Assembly (NCBI GenBank): GCA_023390485.1
Contig: JAEWCT010000217.1
Location: 1-8,343, forward strand
Reading direction: 5' to 3'
DNA from: Pseudomonadota bacterium
GTDB taxonomy: Bacteria > Pseudomonadota > Alphaproteobacteria > Rhizobiales > Hyphomicrobiaceae
Length of the DNA: 8,343 nt
Each line of letters begins with the position of its first letter. The stretch's first letter is position 1. A program made the position numbers and the translations under genes. The notes below the pieces were generated by a model, which worked only from the letters and a program-made list of their open reading frames with translations, made no database searches and was not told where the DNA came from. Shown here in pieces: positions 1 to 7,329 of this stretch.

Positions 1-1424
1 TAGGTCGAGAACTTGTAGCCGCGGCGGTATTCGAACTTATCGACGGCCTTCATCAAACCGATGTTGCCTTCCTGAATGAGATCCAGGAACTGCAAGCCGC
101 GGTTCGTATATTTCTTGGCGATCGAGATGACGAGACGAAGGTTGGCTTCGACCATTTCCTTCTTCGCCTGCCGTGCCTCGCGCTCGCCCTTCTGGACGGC
201 TTTGACGATGCGGCGATATTCCGGGATCTCAAGACCCGTCTCGGTCGCGAGCTGGTGAATCTCGCCGCGGATCTGTTCGACCTGAGACCGTTCGGTCTTG
301 ACGAACTGGCCCCACTTTTTGCCGTTGTTGGCGACCCGATCGAGCCACGTCTGATCGAGCTCGTTGCCGTAATATTCGTCGATGAAGTGTTGACGCGGGA
401 CGCCATAGCTGTCCGCGAGACGCATCAACCGTCCTTCGAGCCCGATGAGGCGCTTGTTGATCGCGTAAAGCTGCTCGACGAGGCTTTCGATACGGTTGTT
501 GTTGAGCGACAGCGACTTCACGTCGACGATGATCTCGTCACGGATCTTCTCGTAGGCTTTCTGCTGCTGGCGCGAGCCCTGATCGCCGACGAGTTGCTGC
601 TCGAGCTTCTTGTCCTGCTGCTTGCGGAGCTTTTTGTAGGTGGCGGCAATCTTGTCGAAGGTTTCCAGAACCTTCGGCTTGAGTTCCGCTTCCATCGCGG
701 CGAGCGACATCGCGTTTTCGCACTCGTCCTCGTCCTCGCCTTCTGCGGGTGACTCAGTGCCGCCTTCAGCCGGCTCCCCGTCGCCGCCCGGCATGGCGGC
801 AACCTCTTTCGCCTCGGGGCCTTCGTAAGTGGCTTCCAGGTCGATGATGTCGCGAAGCAGGATCTTGCCGTCGTTCAGCTCATCGCGCCAAATGATGATG
901 GCCTGGAAGGTGAGGGGGCTTTCGCAGAGGCCTGCGATCATTGCCTCGCGGCCAGCCTCAATACGCTTGGCAATCGCGATTTCGCCTTCGCGCGACAGGA
1001 GCTCGACCGAGCCCATCTCACGCAAGTACATGCGAACGGGATCGTCGGTGCGCTCTGCAGGCTCTGACTTGGCTTCCGATTTGACGAGGGCGTTATTCTG
1101 CGCGACGAGCGCACGGCCTTCTTCGTCTTCCGCGAGCTCTTCCGCTCCTTCTTCCTTTTCCTCGCCTTCTTCGGTCTCTACGACCGTGATGCCCATGTCG
1201 GACAGCATGGCGTAAAGGTCCTCGATCTGATCGGAAGACACCTCTTCCGAAGGCAGAACCGAGTTCAGTTGATCGAGCGTGACGTAGCCTTTGGCCTTCG
1301 CCGTCTTCAGAAGACGCTTAACGGCCTGGTCCGAAAGATCGAGGAGCGGGCTGTCGCGTTCTGGGGCATCGGCGGCCTGATCTTTGTCTTCTGTCTTCTG
1401 GACTGCCTGCTGGGCGCGTGCCAT
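1..1424 (-). CDS. rpoD: RNA polymerase primary sigma factor RpoD (sigma-70), C-terminus cut by window
   Basis: This is the housekeeping sigma factor, which directs RNA polymerase to most promoters. Translating the minus strand from the ATG at 1424 gives 474 complete codons before the window ends. Region 1.1 lies at about residues 27-90 ([13 protein letters not shown], then [10 protein letters not shown]), followed by a glutamate-rich linker. Region 1.2 starts near D128 ([11 protein letters not shown]). A non-conserved region with a second acidic stretch follows, and region 2.1 starts around residue 420 ([14 protein letters not shown]). The core-binding motif DLIQEGN begins at D448, and the sequence stops at YRRGYKFST, just before the region 2.3/2.4 segment that melts and reads the -10 element. 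Regions 3 and 4 are outside the window. The start is supported by AAGGA at 1432-1436, seven bases upstream, and by the typical alphaproteobacterial N-terminus. It lies 113 bp downstream of dnaG on the same strand. Identity is very secure. Confidence 0.97.
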   Translation of the reverse strand, partial: MARAQQAVQKTEDKDQAADAPERDSPLLDLSDQAVKRLLKTAKAKGYVTLDQLNSVLPSEEVSSDQIEDLYAMLSDMGITVVETEEGEEKEEGAEELAEDEEGRALVAQNNALVKSEAKSEPAERTDDPVRMYLREMGSVELLSREGEIAIAKRIEAGREAMIAGLCESPLTFQAIIIWRDELNDGKILLRDIIDLEATYEGPEAKEVAAMPGGDGEPAEGGTESPAEGEDEDECENAMSLAAMEAELKPKVLETFDKIAATYKKLRKQQDKKLEQQLVGDQGSRQQQKAYEKIRDEIIVDVKSLSLNNNRIESLVEQLYAINKRLIGLEGRLMRLADSYGVPRQHFIDEYYGNELDQTWLDRVANNGKKWGQFVKTERSQVEQIRGEIHQLATETGLEIPEYRRIVKAVQKGEREARQAKKEMVEANLRLVISIAKKYTNRGLQFLDLIQEGNIGLMKAVDKFEYRRGYKFST

Positions 1425-1537
1425 CCTTGGTTCCTTGTCGTCTGGGCCGCCCCCGCAAGAGAACGGCTTGATCACGAATTTAGGCTTTGAAACGCTGCCT
1501 GCTGCAGTTTTCCGAGCCGGGAATGCTAATCACACGC

Positions 1538-3505
1538 CTAGCCGGCGCGCTTGACATCTGAATCGTTGTCGTCGGGCTGATCGAACTCATCCATTTGGTT
1601 CATCGCCATCTCGCGGGCGATCTGGCGCTTGATGTCGAGAAGGCGATTTTCAGCGTCTTCCGTGCAATCCCGATACCAAGCCTCCTCAGCGCTCTTCAGG
1701 GCATGGCCAAGCTCGGCCTGTCGCTGTTGTAGCGCAAGAATATGGTGCCAGGCGGCTTCGACATCGGCGGCGGAGGCATCTGGCTCGGCAAAACGGTCGC
1801 TTTTGTGCGTAATCGTTCGCGCGACGAGGTCCACCACCTTTGCAACCCCCGATTTGCTCAATTGGGTTCGTAAAGTTGCGCTGTCAAGGGAATTCTGACG
1901 CGCATGCACTGCCAAAATCTCATCGCGAAGCGCTGAGATGGCAGGAGAGGCGAACTCAATGACGGCAACTGCTTCCGAATGCTCATCAATCAGCCACGGA
2001 TGGTTAATAAGTGTTTTCAGTATCAACGCCTCGCGTGGCGATATACTCTGAAAATGGCTTACGAGTTCCGGACTGGCCGTTAAAGCGCCTGGATAGGGCG
2101 GCCTATTGGGAAAGCGCCTGTCGGGCGGAGCAAGGCGGTTGCGCTCGCGCCCACGCCAATCCGGCGCCGCCATAGGCCGGGCGTAGGAAGATTGGAACGG
2201 CGCGCCCCCAGGTTTTCGATTGGGGGCAGGACTCCTGTCCCGTCCGAGCTGATACAACCTGTCGCGTATCGCGCGGGCGTAGTGGCTGCGAACCGTCACA
2301 TCTTGAATGGACTCGGTCAGGCTCTTGAGCCGTGCTTCGAGCGCCGCCCGCTGTTCCGGCGTACCGGTTGGCTGAGCCTTGATCTCGCGGTCCCACAGCA
2401 CGTCGATGAGCGGACGCGTCTTCTCCAGAACTTCCATCATGGCACCGGCACCCCGCTGACGGACGAGATCATCCGGATCGAGGCCGTCTGGGAGAAAGGC
2501 GAATGAAACGCTGAAGCCCGGCTTAACCAGGGGGAGAGCGATCTCGACGGCCCGATCGGCAGCCTTGCGGCCGGCGCCATCGCCATCGAAGCACAGAGTA
2601 GGTTCTGGTGCAAAACGCCACAAAAGCTTCAACTGATCTTCGGTGTGCGCCGTTCCAAGCGGCGCGACGCTTTCGTTGAAGCCCGCCTCGGAGAGGGCCA
2701 CGACGTCCATATAACCCTCGACCGCGATCACCCTGTTCTTGTCATGGGCCGCCGTCCGGGCGCGCGCGGCGTTGAACAGGATGTGCCCCTTGTGAAACAG
2801 TGGAGTTTCGGGCGAATTCAGGTACTTGGCGGGTACGTCCTTGTCGAGCGCACGGCCTCCGAACGCGATGACGCGGCCCTTGAGATCGAGGATCGGAAAC
2901 ATTACCCGGTTGCGAAACCGGTCGTAAGGCTCAGGGATATCGTCCCCGGCAATCAGCATCCCGGCGCTCGCCATGTCGGCCGGTGAAAAACCTTTGCCCT
3001 TGAGGTGGGCGGTGAGCGCAGTACGCGAGTTCGGCGCGAAGCCGAGCCGGAAGGCCTGGATCGTTTCCGGCGCCAGCCCCCGCCGCTCGAGATAGCCTCG
3101 CGCCTCGGCTCCAAGGCCCATGCGCAGATTGCTCTCGAAAAACGCCGCCGAGGCCTCGAGAAGCCGGTAAAGCCTTTCTCGCTGATCTTCCTGCTCGACG
3201 TTGCGCTCGGCCGGCTTGGGCATCGCGACGCCCGCCTCCGCCGCGAGCCGCTCCACCGCCTCCGGGAATTCGAGCCCCTCGGTCTTCATCAGGAAGGTGA
3301 AGATGTCGCCATGCTCGCCCGAAGCGAAGCAGTGGTAGAACCCCTTCTGATCGTTGACGAAGAACGAGGGCGACTTTTCCGCCTTGAACGGCGAAAGGCC
3401 GCGGAATTCACGGCCCGATTTTTTCAGCGCGACTTTCCGGCCGACGACCTGACTGACGAGCAGCCGGGATCGGATTTCATCCAGAAGGTTCGGACTGAAG
3501 CGCAT
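1538..3505 (-). CDS. dnaG: DNA primase DnaG with degenerate zinc-binding domain
   Basis: Primase makes the RNA primers for DNA replication and works with the DnaB helicase. The 655-residue protein has the usual three parts. The N-terminal CHC2-type domain spans about residues 1-95. The catalytic core has RFRNRVMFPI at 196-205, K227/Y228 and K239, and a TOPRIM domain with E263 (VEGYMDV) and D307/D309 (FDGDGAG), equivalent to E. coli E265, D309 and D311. A variable C-terminal region, expected to bind DnaB, ends in an Asp-rich tail. Three of the four zinc ligands are replaced: S38, K41 and S62, with only C59 kept. The start at 3505 (MRFSPNLLDEIR) was chosen because it matches the family N-terminus and puts active-site numbering two residues from E. 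coli. Its ribosome site is weak (GAGG, 12 bases away). In-frame ATGs at 3550 and 3604 have better-placed sites and would add 15 or 33 residues. It lies between the yqeY-like gene and rpoD, probably in one operon. Confidence 0.96.
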   Translation of the reverse strand: MRFSPNLLDEIRSRLLVSQVVGRKVALKKSGREFRGLSPFKAEKSPSFFVNDQKGFYHCFASGEHGDIFTFLMKTEGLEFPEAVERLAAEAGVAMPKPAERNVEQEDQRERLYRLLEASAAFFESNLRMGLGAEARGYLERRGLAPETIQAFRLGFAPNSRTALTAHLKGKGFSPADMASAGMLIAGDDIPEPYDRFRNRVMFPILDLKGRVIAFGGRALDKDVPAKYLNSPETPLFHKGHILFNAARARTAAHDKNRVIAVEGYMDVVALSEAGFNESVAPLGTAHTEDQLKLLWRFAPEPTLCFDGDGAGRKAADRAVEIALPLVKPGFSVSFAFLPDGLDPDDLVRQRGAGAMMEVLEKTRPLIDVLWDREIKAQPTGTPEQRAALEARLKSLTESIQDVTVRSHYARAIRDRLYQLGRDRSPAPNRKPGGAPFQSSYARPMAAPDWRGRERNRLAPPDRRFPNRPPYPGALTASPELVSHFQSISPREALILKTLINHPWLIDEHSEAVAVIEFASPAISALRDEILAVHARQNSLDSATLRTQLSKSGVAKVVDLVARTITHKSDRFAEPDASAADVEAAWHHILALQQRQAELGHALKSAEEAWYRDCTEDAENRLLDIKRQIAREMAMNQMDEFDQPDDNDSDVKRAG

Positions 3506-3673
3506 AGGCGCGAAAAGCCTCGATGAGCGAAGACGACGCCACGGCCCCATTTGGCGACCCTCGGCGTGATACTGAATAGGTGATTCGCTCAGAAGCTCGG
3601 CCATTCAAGGCCTTGTCAGGCCGAACGATACCCACTTTCCACAGGCTCACGCATGCGGCCGCGGGGTCAGAGT

Positions 3674-4111
3674 TCAGCCGAGGGCGGCTTTGACCGCGGC
3701 GCTCGCCTTCTGAAAATCCATCTGTCCCGCGTACTTGGCCTTGAGCACTCCCATGACCTTGCCCATGTCCTTGGCCGTTGACGCGCCGGATTCCTTGATG
3801 GCGTCGGCTATAGCGGCGGCAACAGCGCCTTCGTCCATCTGCTTCGGCAGGTAGGCTTCGATGATGTCGATCTCGGCCTGCTCGGTGGCGGCAAGATCAG
3901 GGCGGCCGCCGCTGGTGTACTGCGCGATTGAATCGCGGCGTTGCTTGACCATCTTCGTCATGACGGCAAGGACACCTGCGTTGTCCAGCTCCTTCTTCGT
4001 TTCGATCTCCGCGGTTTGGATCGCGGCATTGATAAGCCTGAGCGTCGCAACGCGTTGTTTCTCTCCGGCTTTCATTGCCGTTTTGAGATCGGCGTTGATC
4101 TTCGCGCGCAT
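3674..4111 (-). CDS. GatB/YqeY domain-containing protein
   Basis: This 145-residue protein belongs to the GatB/YqeY family, related to the C-terminal tail domain of GatB, the tRNA-dependent amidotransferase subunit. That domain helps recognise misacylated tRNA in GatB; the role of the free-standing protein is not established. Family signatures are visible: VKQRRDSIAQY (residues 55-65), EIDIIEAYLPKQM (80-92), and DMGKVMGVLKAKYAGQMDF (115-133). The length matches the usual 145-155 residues, all predicted helical. The start at 4111 (MRAKINADLK) is fixed by AGGAG at 4119-4123, seven bases upstream; an in-frame TTG at 4132 is less likely because it would place this site inside the gene. It is the first minus-strand gene of the cluster with dnaG and rpoD, the place rpsU holds in enterobacteria. 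It is transcribed divergently from carA. There is a 168-bp gap to dnaG. Confidence 0.93.
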   Translation of the reverse strand: MRAKINADLKTAMKAGEKQRVATLRLINAAIQTAEIETKKELDNAGVLAVMTKMVKQRRDSIAQYTSGGRPDLAATEQAEIDIIEAYLPKQMDEGAVAAAIADAIKESGASTAKDMGKVMGVLKAKYAGQMDFQKASAAVKAALG

Positions 4112-4118
4112 GGGTTGT

Positions 4119-4134
4119 CTCCTTGGAACCAAGG
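4119..4134 (-). promoter_or_regulatory. Shine-Dalgarno site of the yqeY-like gene overlapping a small inverted repeat
   Basis: AGGAG at 4119-4123 on the minus strand sits seven bases before the ATG at 4111 and decides that start. Positions 4121-4134 form an exact inverted repeat, CCTTGG-AA-CCAAGG on the plus strand. In the minus-strand transcript this could fold as a five-pair stem with a GUUC loop, and its 3' arm would cover part of the ribosome site. The repeat is directly visible; a regulatory effect is conjecture, since such a short stem may be chance. Confidence 0.45.
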
Positions 4135-4203
4135 GATTGGTTTACGAGGTGCGCGCATGCCCCCGCAAGCGCTGCGGCGACAAGTTTTACGAGCTGACCT
4201 TGA

Positions 4204-4232
4204 TTGACGTTGACAGGTCGTTCCCCTAGGTT
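4204..4232 (+). promoter_or_regulatory. Candidate carA promoter
   Basis: In the 169-bp divergent region, TTGACG at 4204-4209 matches five of six bases of the sigma-70 -35 hexamer. TAGGTT at 4227-4232 lies 17 bases further on but matches the -10 hexamer at only three positions. The -35 area is repetitive, with three TTGA starts in TTGATTGACGTTGACA (4200-4215), so an alternative -35 at 4210 (TTGACA) is possible, though no good -10 lies at the right distance from it. The placement, about 50 bp upstream of carA, is sensible. This is a weak prediction by eye. Confidence 0.3.
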
Positions 4233-4280
4233 CCCGCGCGATTTGAGCCTTTGCTCGAAGCCCCATTCAATGGATGACAG

Positions 4281-5480
4281 ATGACCGCACCTGAACCCTG
4301 GACAGAAGTGCCTCTGACGGCGCGCCTCGTGCTTGACGATGGCACAGTCATTGCGGGCCGCGGTCTCGGTGCGACAGGCACCGCCGTCGGCGAGGTTTGC
4401 TTCAACACCGCAATTACCGGCTACCAGGAAATTCTGACTGACCCGAGCTACGCCGGACAGATCATCACGTTTACCTTCCCGCACATCGGAAACGTCGGCG
4501 CCAATGCCGACGACACCGAGACGTCGAACCTCGCCTCGCGGTCAGGCGTCAGGGGCTGCATCCTGCGCGCCGATATCACCGCTCCGTCGAATTACCGCGC
4601 AGCCGAGGATCTCGATCAGTGGCTAAAGACGCGCGGCATCATCGCGATCACGGGCGTCGATACGCGTGCTTTGACGGCGCGCATCCGCGAGAAGGGCATG
4701 CCGAACGGCGTCATCGCGCACGATCCGGCCGGCAAGTTCGACATCGATGCATTGAAGGCCGAGGCGAAAGCCTGGCCCGGCCTGCTGGGCCTCGATCTCG
4801 TGCCGGAAGTGACGAGCGGCCAGAGCTACTCCTGGGACGAGCAGCGCTGGGTTTGGAACGAAGGCTTCAAACGCAACGAGAATCCGGAATTTCATGTCGT
4901 GGCCATCGACTACGGCCTGAAGCGAAACATCCTGCGCTGCCTCGCCACCGCCGGCTGCAAGGTCACGGTCGTCCCGGCGACCGAAAAGGCCGAAGACGTG
5001 CTCGCCCGCAATCCGGACGGCGTTTTCCTGTCCAACGGACCGGGCGATCCGGCGGCGACCGGCGAATACGCGGTGCCTGAAATCAAGAAGCTCGTCGACA
5101 GCGGCAAGCCGATGTTCGGGATCTGCCTCGGCCACCAGATGCTCGGCCTGGCGCTGGGCGCGACGACGAAGAAGATGCATCAGGGCCACCACGGCGCCAA
5201 TCATCCGGTGAAGGACTTCACGACCAACAAGGTCGAGATCGTTTCGATGAACCACGGCTTTGCCGTCGACCGCGAAAGTCTCCCGGCGGGCGTCGTCGAA
5301 ACGCACGTCTCGCTGTTCGACGGCTCGAACTGCGGCTTGGCGCTCCAAGGCAAGCCCGTCTTTTCCGTGCAGCACCACCCGGAGGCCTCTCCCGGCCCGC
5401 AGGACAGCCACTATCTCTTCACGCGCTTCGTCAACATGATGCGTGAACAGAAGGGCCAGACGGCACGCCGCGAGCGCTGA
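4281..5480 (+). CDS. carA: Carbamoyl-phosphate synthase small (glutaminase) subunit CarA
   Basis: CarA hydrolyses glutamine and passes the ammonia through a tunnel to CarB, which makes carbamoyl phosphate for arginine and pyrimidine synthesis in the cytoplasm. The 399-residue protein has the full two-domain plan. The N-terminal CarA domain (about 12-190) contains [20 protein letters not shown] and [10 protein letters not shown] class I glutamine amidotransferase domain runs from about F204 ([16 protein letters not shown]) to residue 390. The catalytic triad is complete: C282 in GICLGHQ, H366 and E368 in [10 protein letters not shown], equivalent to E. coli C269, H353 and E355. SNGPGDP at 251-257 is also typical. 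The ATG at 4281 is preceded by GGA at a six-base spacing. Length is slightly above the E. coli protein (382). The first plus-strand gene after the divergent region, it is followed three bases later by a ChaN-like gene. carB is not adjacent downstream, which is common in alphaproteobacteria. Confidence 0.98.
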   Translation: MTAPEPWTEVPLTARLVLDDGTVIAGRGLGATGTAVGEVCFNTAITGYQEILTDPSYAGQIITFTFPHIGNVGANADDTETSNLASRSGVRGCILRADITAPSNYRAAEDLDQWLKTRGIIAITGVDTRALTARIREKGMPNGVIAHDPAGKFDIDALKAEAKAWPGLLGLDLVPEVTSGQSYSWDEQRWVWNEGFKRNENPEFHVVAIDYGLKRNILRCLATAGCKVTVVPATEKAEDVLARNPDGVFLSNGPGDPAATGEYAVPEIKKLVDSGKPMFGICLGHQMLGLALGATTKKMHQGHHGANHPVKDFTTNKVEIVSMNHGFAVDRESLPAGVVETHVSLFDGSNCGLALQGKPVFSVQHHPEASPGPQDSHYLFTRFVNMMREQKGQTARRER

Positions 5481-5483
5481 TCG

Positions 5484-6554
5484 GTGAAAATACCGGGGGG
5501 AGCGAGAAGTGTCGCCGGAGGCTTGGTCGTCGCACTTTTGACGGCGCTCACATTCGGAGTAAACGCACGCGCCTGCACGTTCGAGCGCGGGCCGTTTCTT
5601 GAAGAGATTGCGCGCCAGGCAAAGTCCTGTTCGCATCCCCTTTGCGGGCAAATTCTCGCGACGGGTCCGGCGGGTTCCGAGATCTCGGATGGTTCTTGTG
5701 CGGGTGATCCGTGGATCCGTCTGAAGACGGCAGCATCCGCCGCCATGTCGTCTGGCGGCGTCGTCATTCTCGGCGAGATCCATGACAACGCCGAACACCA
5801 CCTGCTGCAAGCCGCAGCCGTCGAGGAGTTCGGAGGCCAATCGGCCGAGAAGCGGCCGGTCGTCGTTTTCGAACAGTTTCGCGCCGACCAGGAAGCCGGT
5901 CTCGCAACCTCCAAAAGCTTGTCCGGCAGCGCGACGCCGGGCACCGGCACGCTCGGCGATTTGAAGCGCCTCGTCGACTGGGAGAAATCCTCCTGGCCGA
6001 AGGATATCTACGATCCGCTGTTCGCCACCGCGATCAAGCTGCGTCTCCCGATTTACGCGGGCGACGTCTCGCGCGCCGAAATCATGAAGGCGGCCAAGGG
6101 AGGCGAGGCGGCGCTTTCGACGGAAAGCCGCTCGCGCCTCGGCCTCGACACGCCTTTGGGAGAAAGCCTGGATGCGGCCTCGATCAAGGAAATCGAGAAC
6201 GCGCATTGCGGCGCACTTCCGAAGGAGGCTTTCGGCGGGATGGCATACGCCCAGCGGTACCGCGACGCGCATCTCGCGAATGCGGTACTGGATGCCGTTG
6301 CAACAGACCGCTCCGCCTTTCTGATCGCAGGCGCCGGCCACGCGCGGACGGACCGCGGCGTGCCTTGGTACATCCGCCACCGCGACGGGCAAAAAATGAT
6401 CGTCTCGGTGATGTTCATCGAGGTCGAGGACGGCAACGACGACGCTCAGACCTATGTGCCGAGTGGACCCGACGGCCAGCCGGCTGCCGATTTCGTAGTC
6501 TTCACGGCACGCACCGAGCGCGGCGATCCCTGCGAGAGGATGCGCAAAAAATAG
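5484..6554 (+). CDS. Exported ChaN/DUF399-type protein (Tiki superfamily, haem-binding-like)
   Basis: This 356-residue protein resembles the ChaN family (Cofac_haem_bdg), placed with TIKI, TraB and erythromycin esterases in one superfamily. Campylobacter ChaN binds haem; whether others are hydrolases or iron-uptake proteins is open. A signal peptide with hydrophobic core at about 10-26 ends at a likely AxA site (ARA, 28-30), so the protein should be periplasmic. C31 follows the site, but no proper lipobox is present. Family motifs follow in order: ILGEIHDNAEHHLLQ (95-109, with E98 and H100), VVFEQF (127-132), W166 and W171 before YDPLFATAIK, CGALP (242-246), MAYAQRYRDAHLA (253-265), AGAGHARTDRGVP (282-294, with H286), and a terminal DPC (348-350). 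Six cysteines remain after cleavage. The start is GTG, three bases after the carA stop, with only a weak GCGAG upstream. This suggests co-transcription and perhaps translational coupling with carA. Family assignment is good; function is uncertain. Confidence 0.87.
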   Translation: MKIPGGARSVAGGLVVALLTALTFGVNARACTFERGPFLEEIARQAKSCSHPLCGQILATGPAGSEISDGSCAGDPWIRLKTAASAAMSSGGVVILGEIHDNAEHHLLQAAAVEEFGGQSAEKRPVVVFEQFRADQEAGLATSKSLSGSATPGTGTLGDLKRLVDWEKSSWPKDIYDPLFATAIKLRLPIYAGDVSRAEIMKAAKGGEAALSTESRSRLGLDTPLGESLDAASIKEIENAHCGALPKEAFGGMAYAQRYRDAHLANAVLDAVATDRSAFLIAGAGHARTDRGVPWYIRHRDGQKMIVSVMFIEVEDGNDDAQTYVPSGPDGQPAADFVVFTARTERGDPCERMRKK

Positions 6555-6635
6555 CCGGCCGGCGGCGGCTTCCCGACCTCCGTCTCCGAAATCAACCTTG
6601 CTGAACTTTAAGATCGCTTCGCGGGCGCTTCTGAG

Positions 6636-6660
6636 TATAACCAAGGAAAAAATCAGGAGG
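6636..6660 (+). promoter_or_regulatory. Possible -10 element and strong ribosome-binding site before the first secreted paralogue
   Basis: TATAAC at 6636-6641 matches five of six bases of a sigma-70 -10 hexamer, but no convincing -35 lies 16-18 bases upstream. A GAAC motif at 6603-6606 recalls ECF-sigma -35 elements without a clear partner. AGGAGG at 6655-6660 is a near-ideal Shine-Dalgarno site six bases before the ATG at 6667, and it decides that start over the out-of-frame ATG at 6663. The ribosome site is secure; the promoter is a weak prediction. Confidence 0.4.
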
Positions 6661-6666
6661 AAATGA

Positions 6667-7293
6667 ATGCGCGCGCTTGGCTTGGCCATCCTCTCACTCG
6701 CGATGGCGGCACCTGCTTTCGCAGCCGATTGCACCAACGAAGTTCTAGCCGCCTTTGCAAAGCAGCGAGCATCCAAGGCCTTCCGCGTCGAATTCAGCCA
6801 GCCGACGGCTGAGGGCGAGGCGCATATGCGGATCGACTACATGCCGCCCAACCGGATGCTGCAGACAGTGACGTCACCCGCCATGCCGGGCGAGCAGCAG
6901 ACGATGTTGGTCGGCGATCGGGCGTTTGCCGGAACGAGCGGCGCCTTGGAAGAGCTTCTGCCCCAGTTTACCCAGTCGATCGTCGCCGAGGTGAACCAGG
7001 CCGTATACGCGCCGCCGAAGGGCCTTGGCGACTTCGAATGCCTCGGCCCCGCGAAGTTCGATGGTCAGGATTTAGTCGCCTACCGCACTGCAGACAAATC
7101 TCCGCCGGAAGCCGATCATACCAAGATCATGGCGCGGACGATCTATGTCGATCCCACGAGCGGACTACCGGCCTTTAACGTCGTGGCGTCCCGCGCGGAT
7201 GGGGCGAACCCCGTCTTGAAGGTCAAGTATTCGTACCCGACCGATATCGACATCGTTGCGCCCACGAACGCTCCCGTGCAAAAGCTCCGTTAA
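6667..7293 (+). CDS. Secreted two-cysteine protein of unknown function, paralogue A
   Basis: I do not recognise a named family with certainty. The 208-residue product starts with a clear signal peptide (MRALGLAILSLAMAAPAFA, cleavage after A19), giving a mature periplasmic or exported protein of about 189 residues. Two cysteines, C22 and C125, are 103 residues apart and may form a disulfide. The body has alternating patterns expected of a beta-rich fold: MRIDYMPPNRMLQTV, MLVGDRAFAG, then IYVDPTSGLPAF and a final KYSYPTDIDIVAP. The YxxPxRM and VDxxTGLP patterns recall LolA/LppX-like lipoprotein-carrier folds, but that is inference. It aligns along its length with the next gene's product, showing a tandem duplication. 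The ATG at 6667 has AGGAGG six bases upstream. It lies 112 bp after the ChaN-like gene, so it may have its own promoter. The coding call is strong; the function is unknown. Confidence 0.88.
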   Translation: MRALGLAILSLAMAAPAFAADCTNEVLAAFAKQRASKAFRVEFSQPTAEGEAHMRIDYMPPNRMLQTVTSPAMPGEQQTMLVGDRAFAGTSGALEELLPQFTQSIVAEVNQAVYAPPKGLGDFECLGPAKFDGQDLVAYRTADKSPPEADHTKIMARTIYVDPTSGLPAFNVVASRADGANPVLKVKYSYPTDIDIVAPTNAPVQKLR

Positions 7294-7329
7294 ATCCAGC
7301 CGCACCCCGGTCTCAGTTAGGATATTTCT

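Noticed and set aside
255..752. Plus-strand open frame rich in Leu, Val and Asp that looks membrane-like
   Set aside because: It is the exact antisense of the rpoD region 1.2-2.1 spacer; hydrophobicity comes from reading Glu/Lys/Gln-rich codons backwards.
1425..1537. Possible rpoD promoter between dnaG and rpoD
   Set aside because: TAAATT on the minus strand could be a -10, but no matching -35 or heat-shock element was found at the right distance.
3005..3526. Plus-strand open frame of 173 codons inside dnaG
   Set aside because: It is antisense to the conserved N-terminal half of primase and has no recognisable domain.
5573..5576. Lipoprotein signal (cysteine right after the signal peptide) in the ChaN-like protein
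   Set aside because: The residues before C31 are A-R-A; a lipobox needs Leu or similar at -3 and a small residue at -2, so ordinary signal peptidase cleavage is more likely.
6550..6572. GC-rich palindromic GCCGGCCGGC after the ChaN-like stop as a terminator
   Set aside because: No T run follows and the repeat has no proper loop, so a rho-independent terminator is not supported.
4623..6776. Long minus-strand open frame of 717 codons opposite carA and the ChaN-like gene
   Set aside because: The plus-strand genes have complete families and motifs. The antisense product is Arg/Ala/Asp-rich with no recognisable domain, as expected of a shadow frame in GC-rich DNA.
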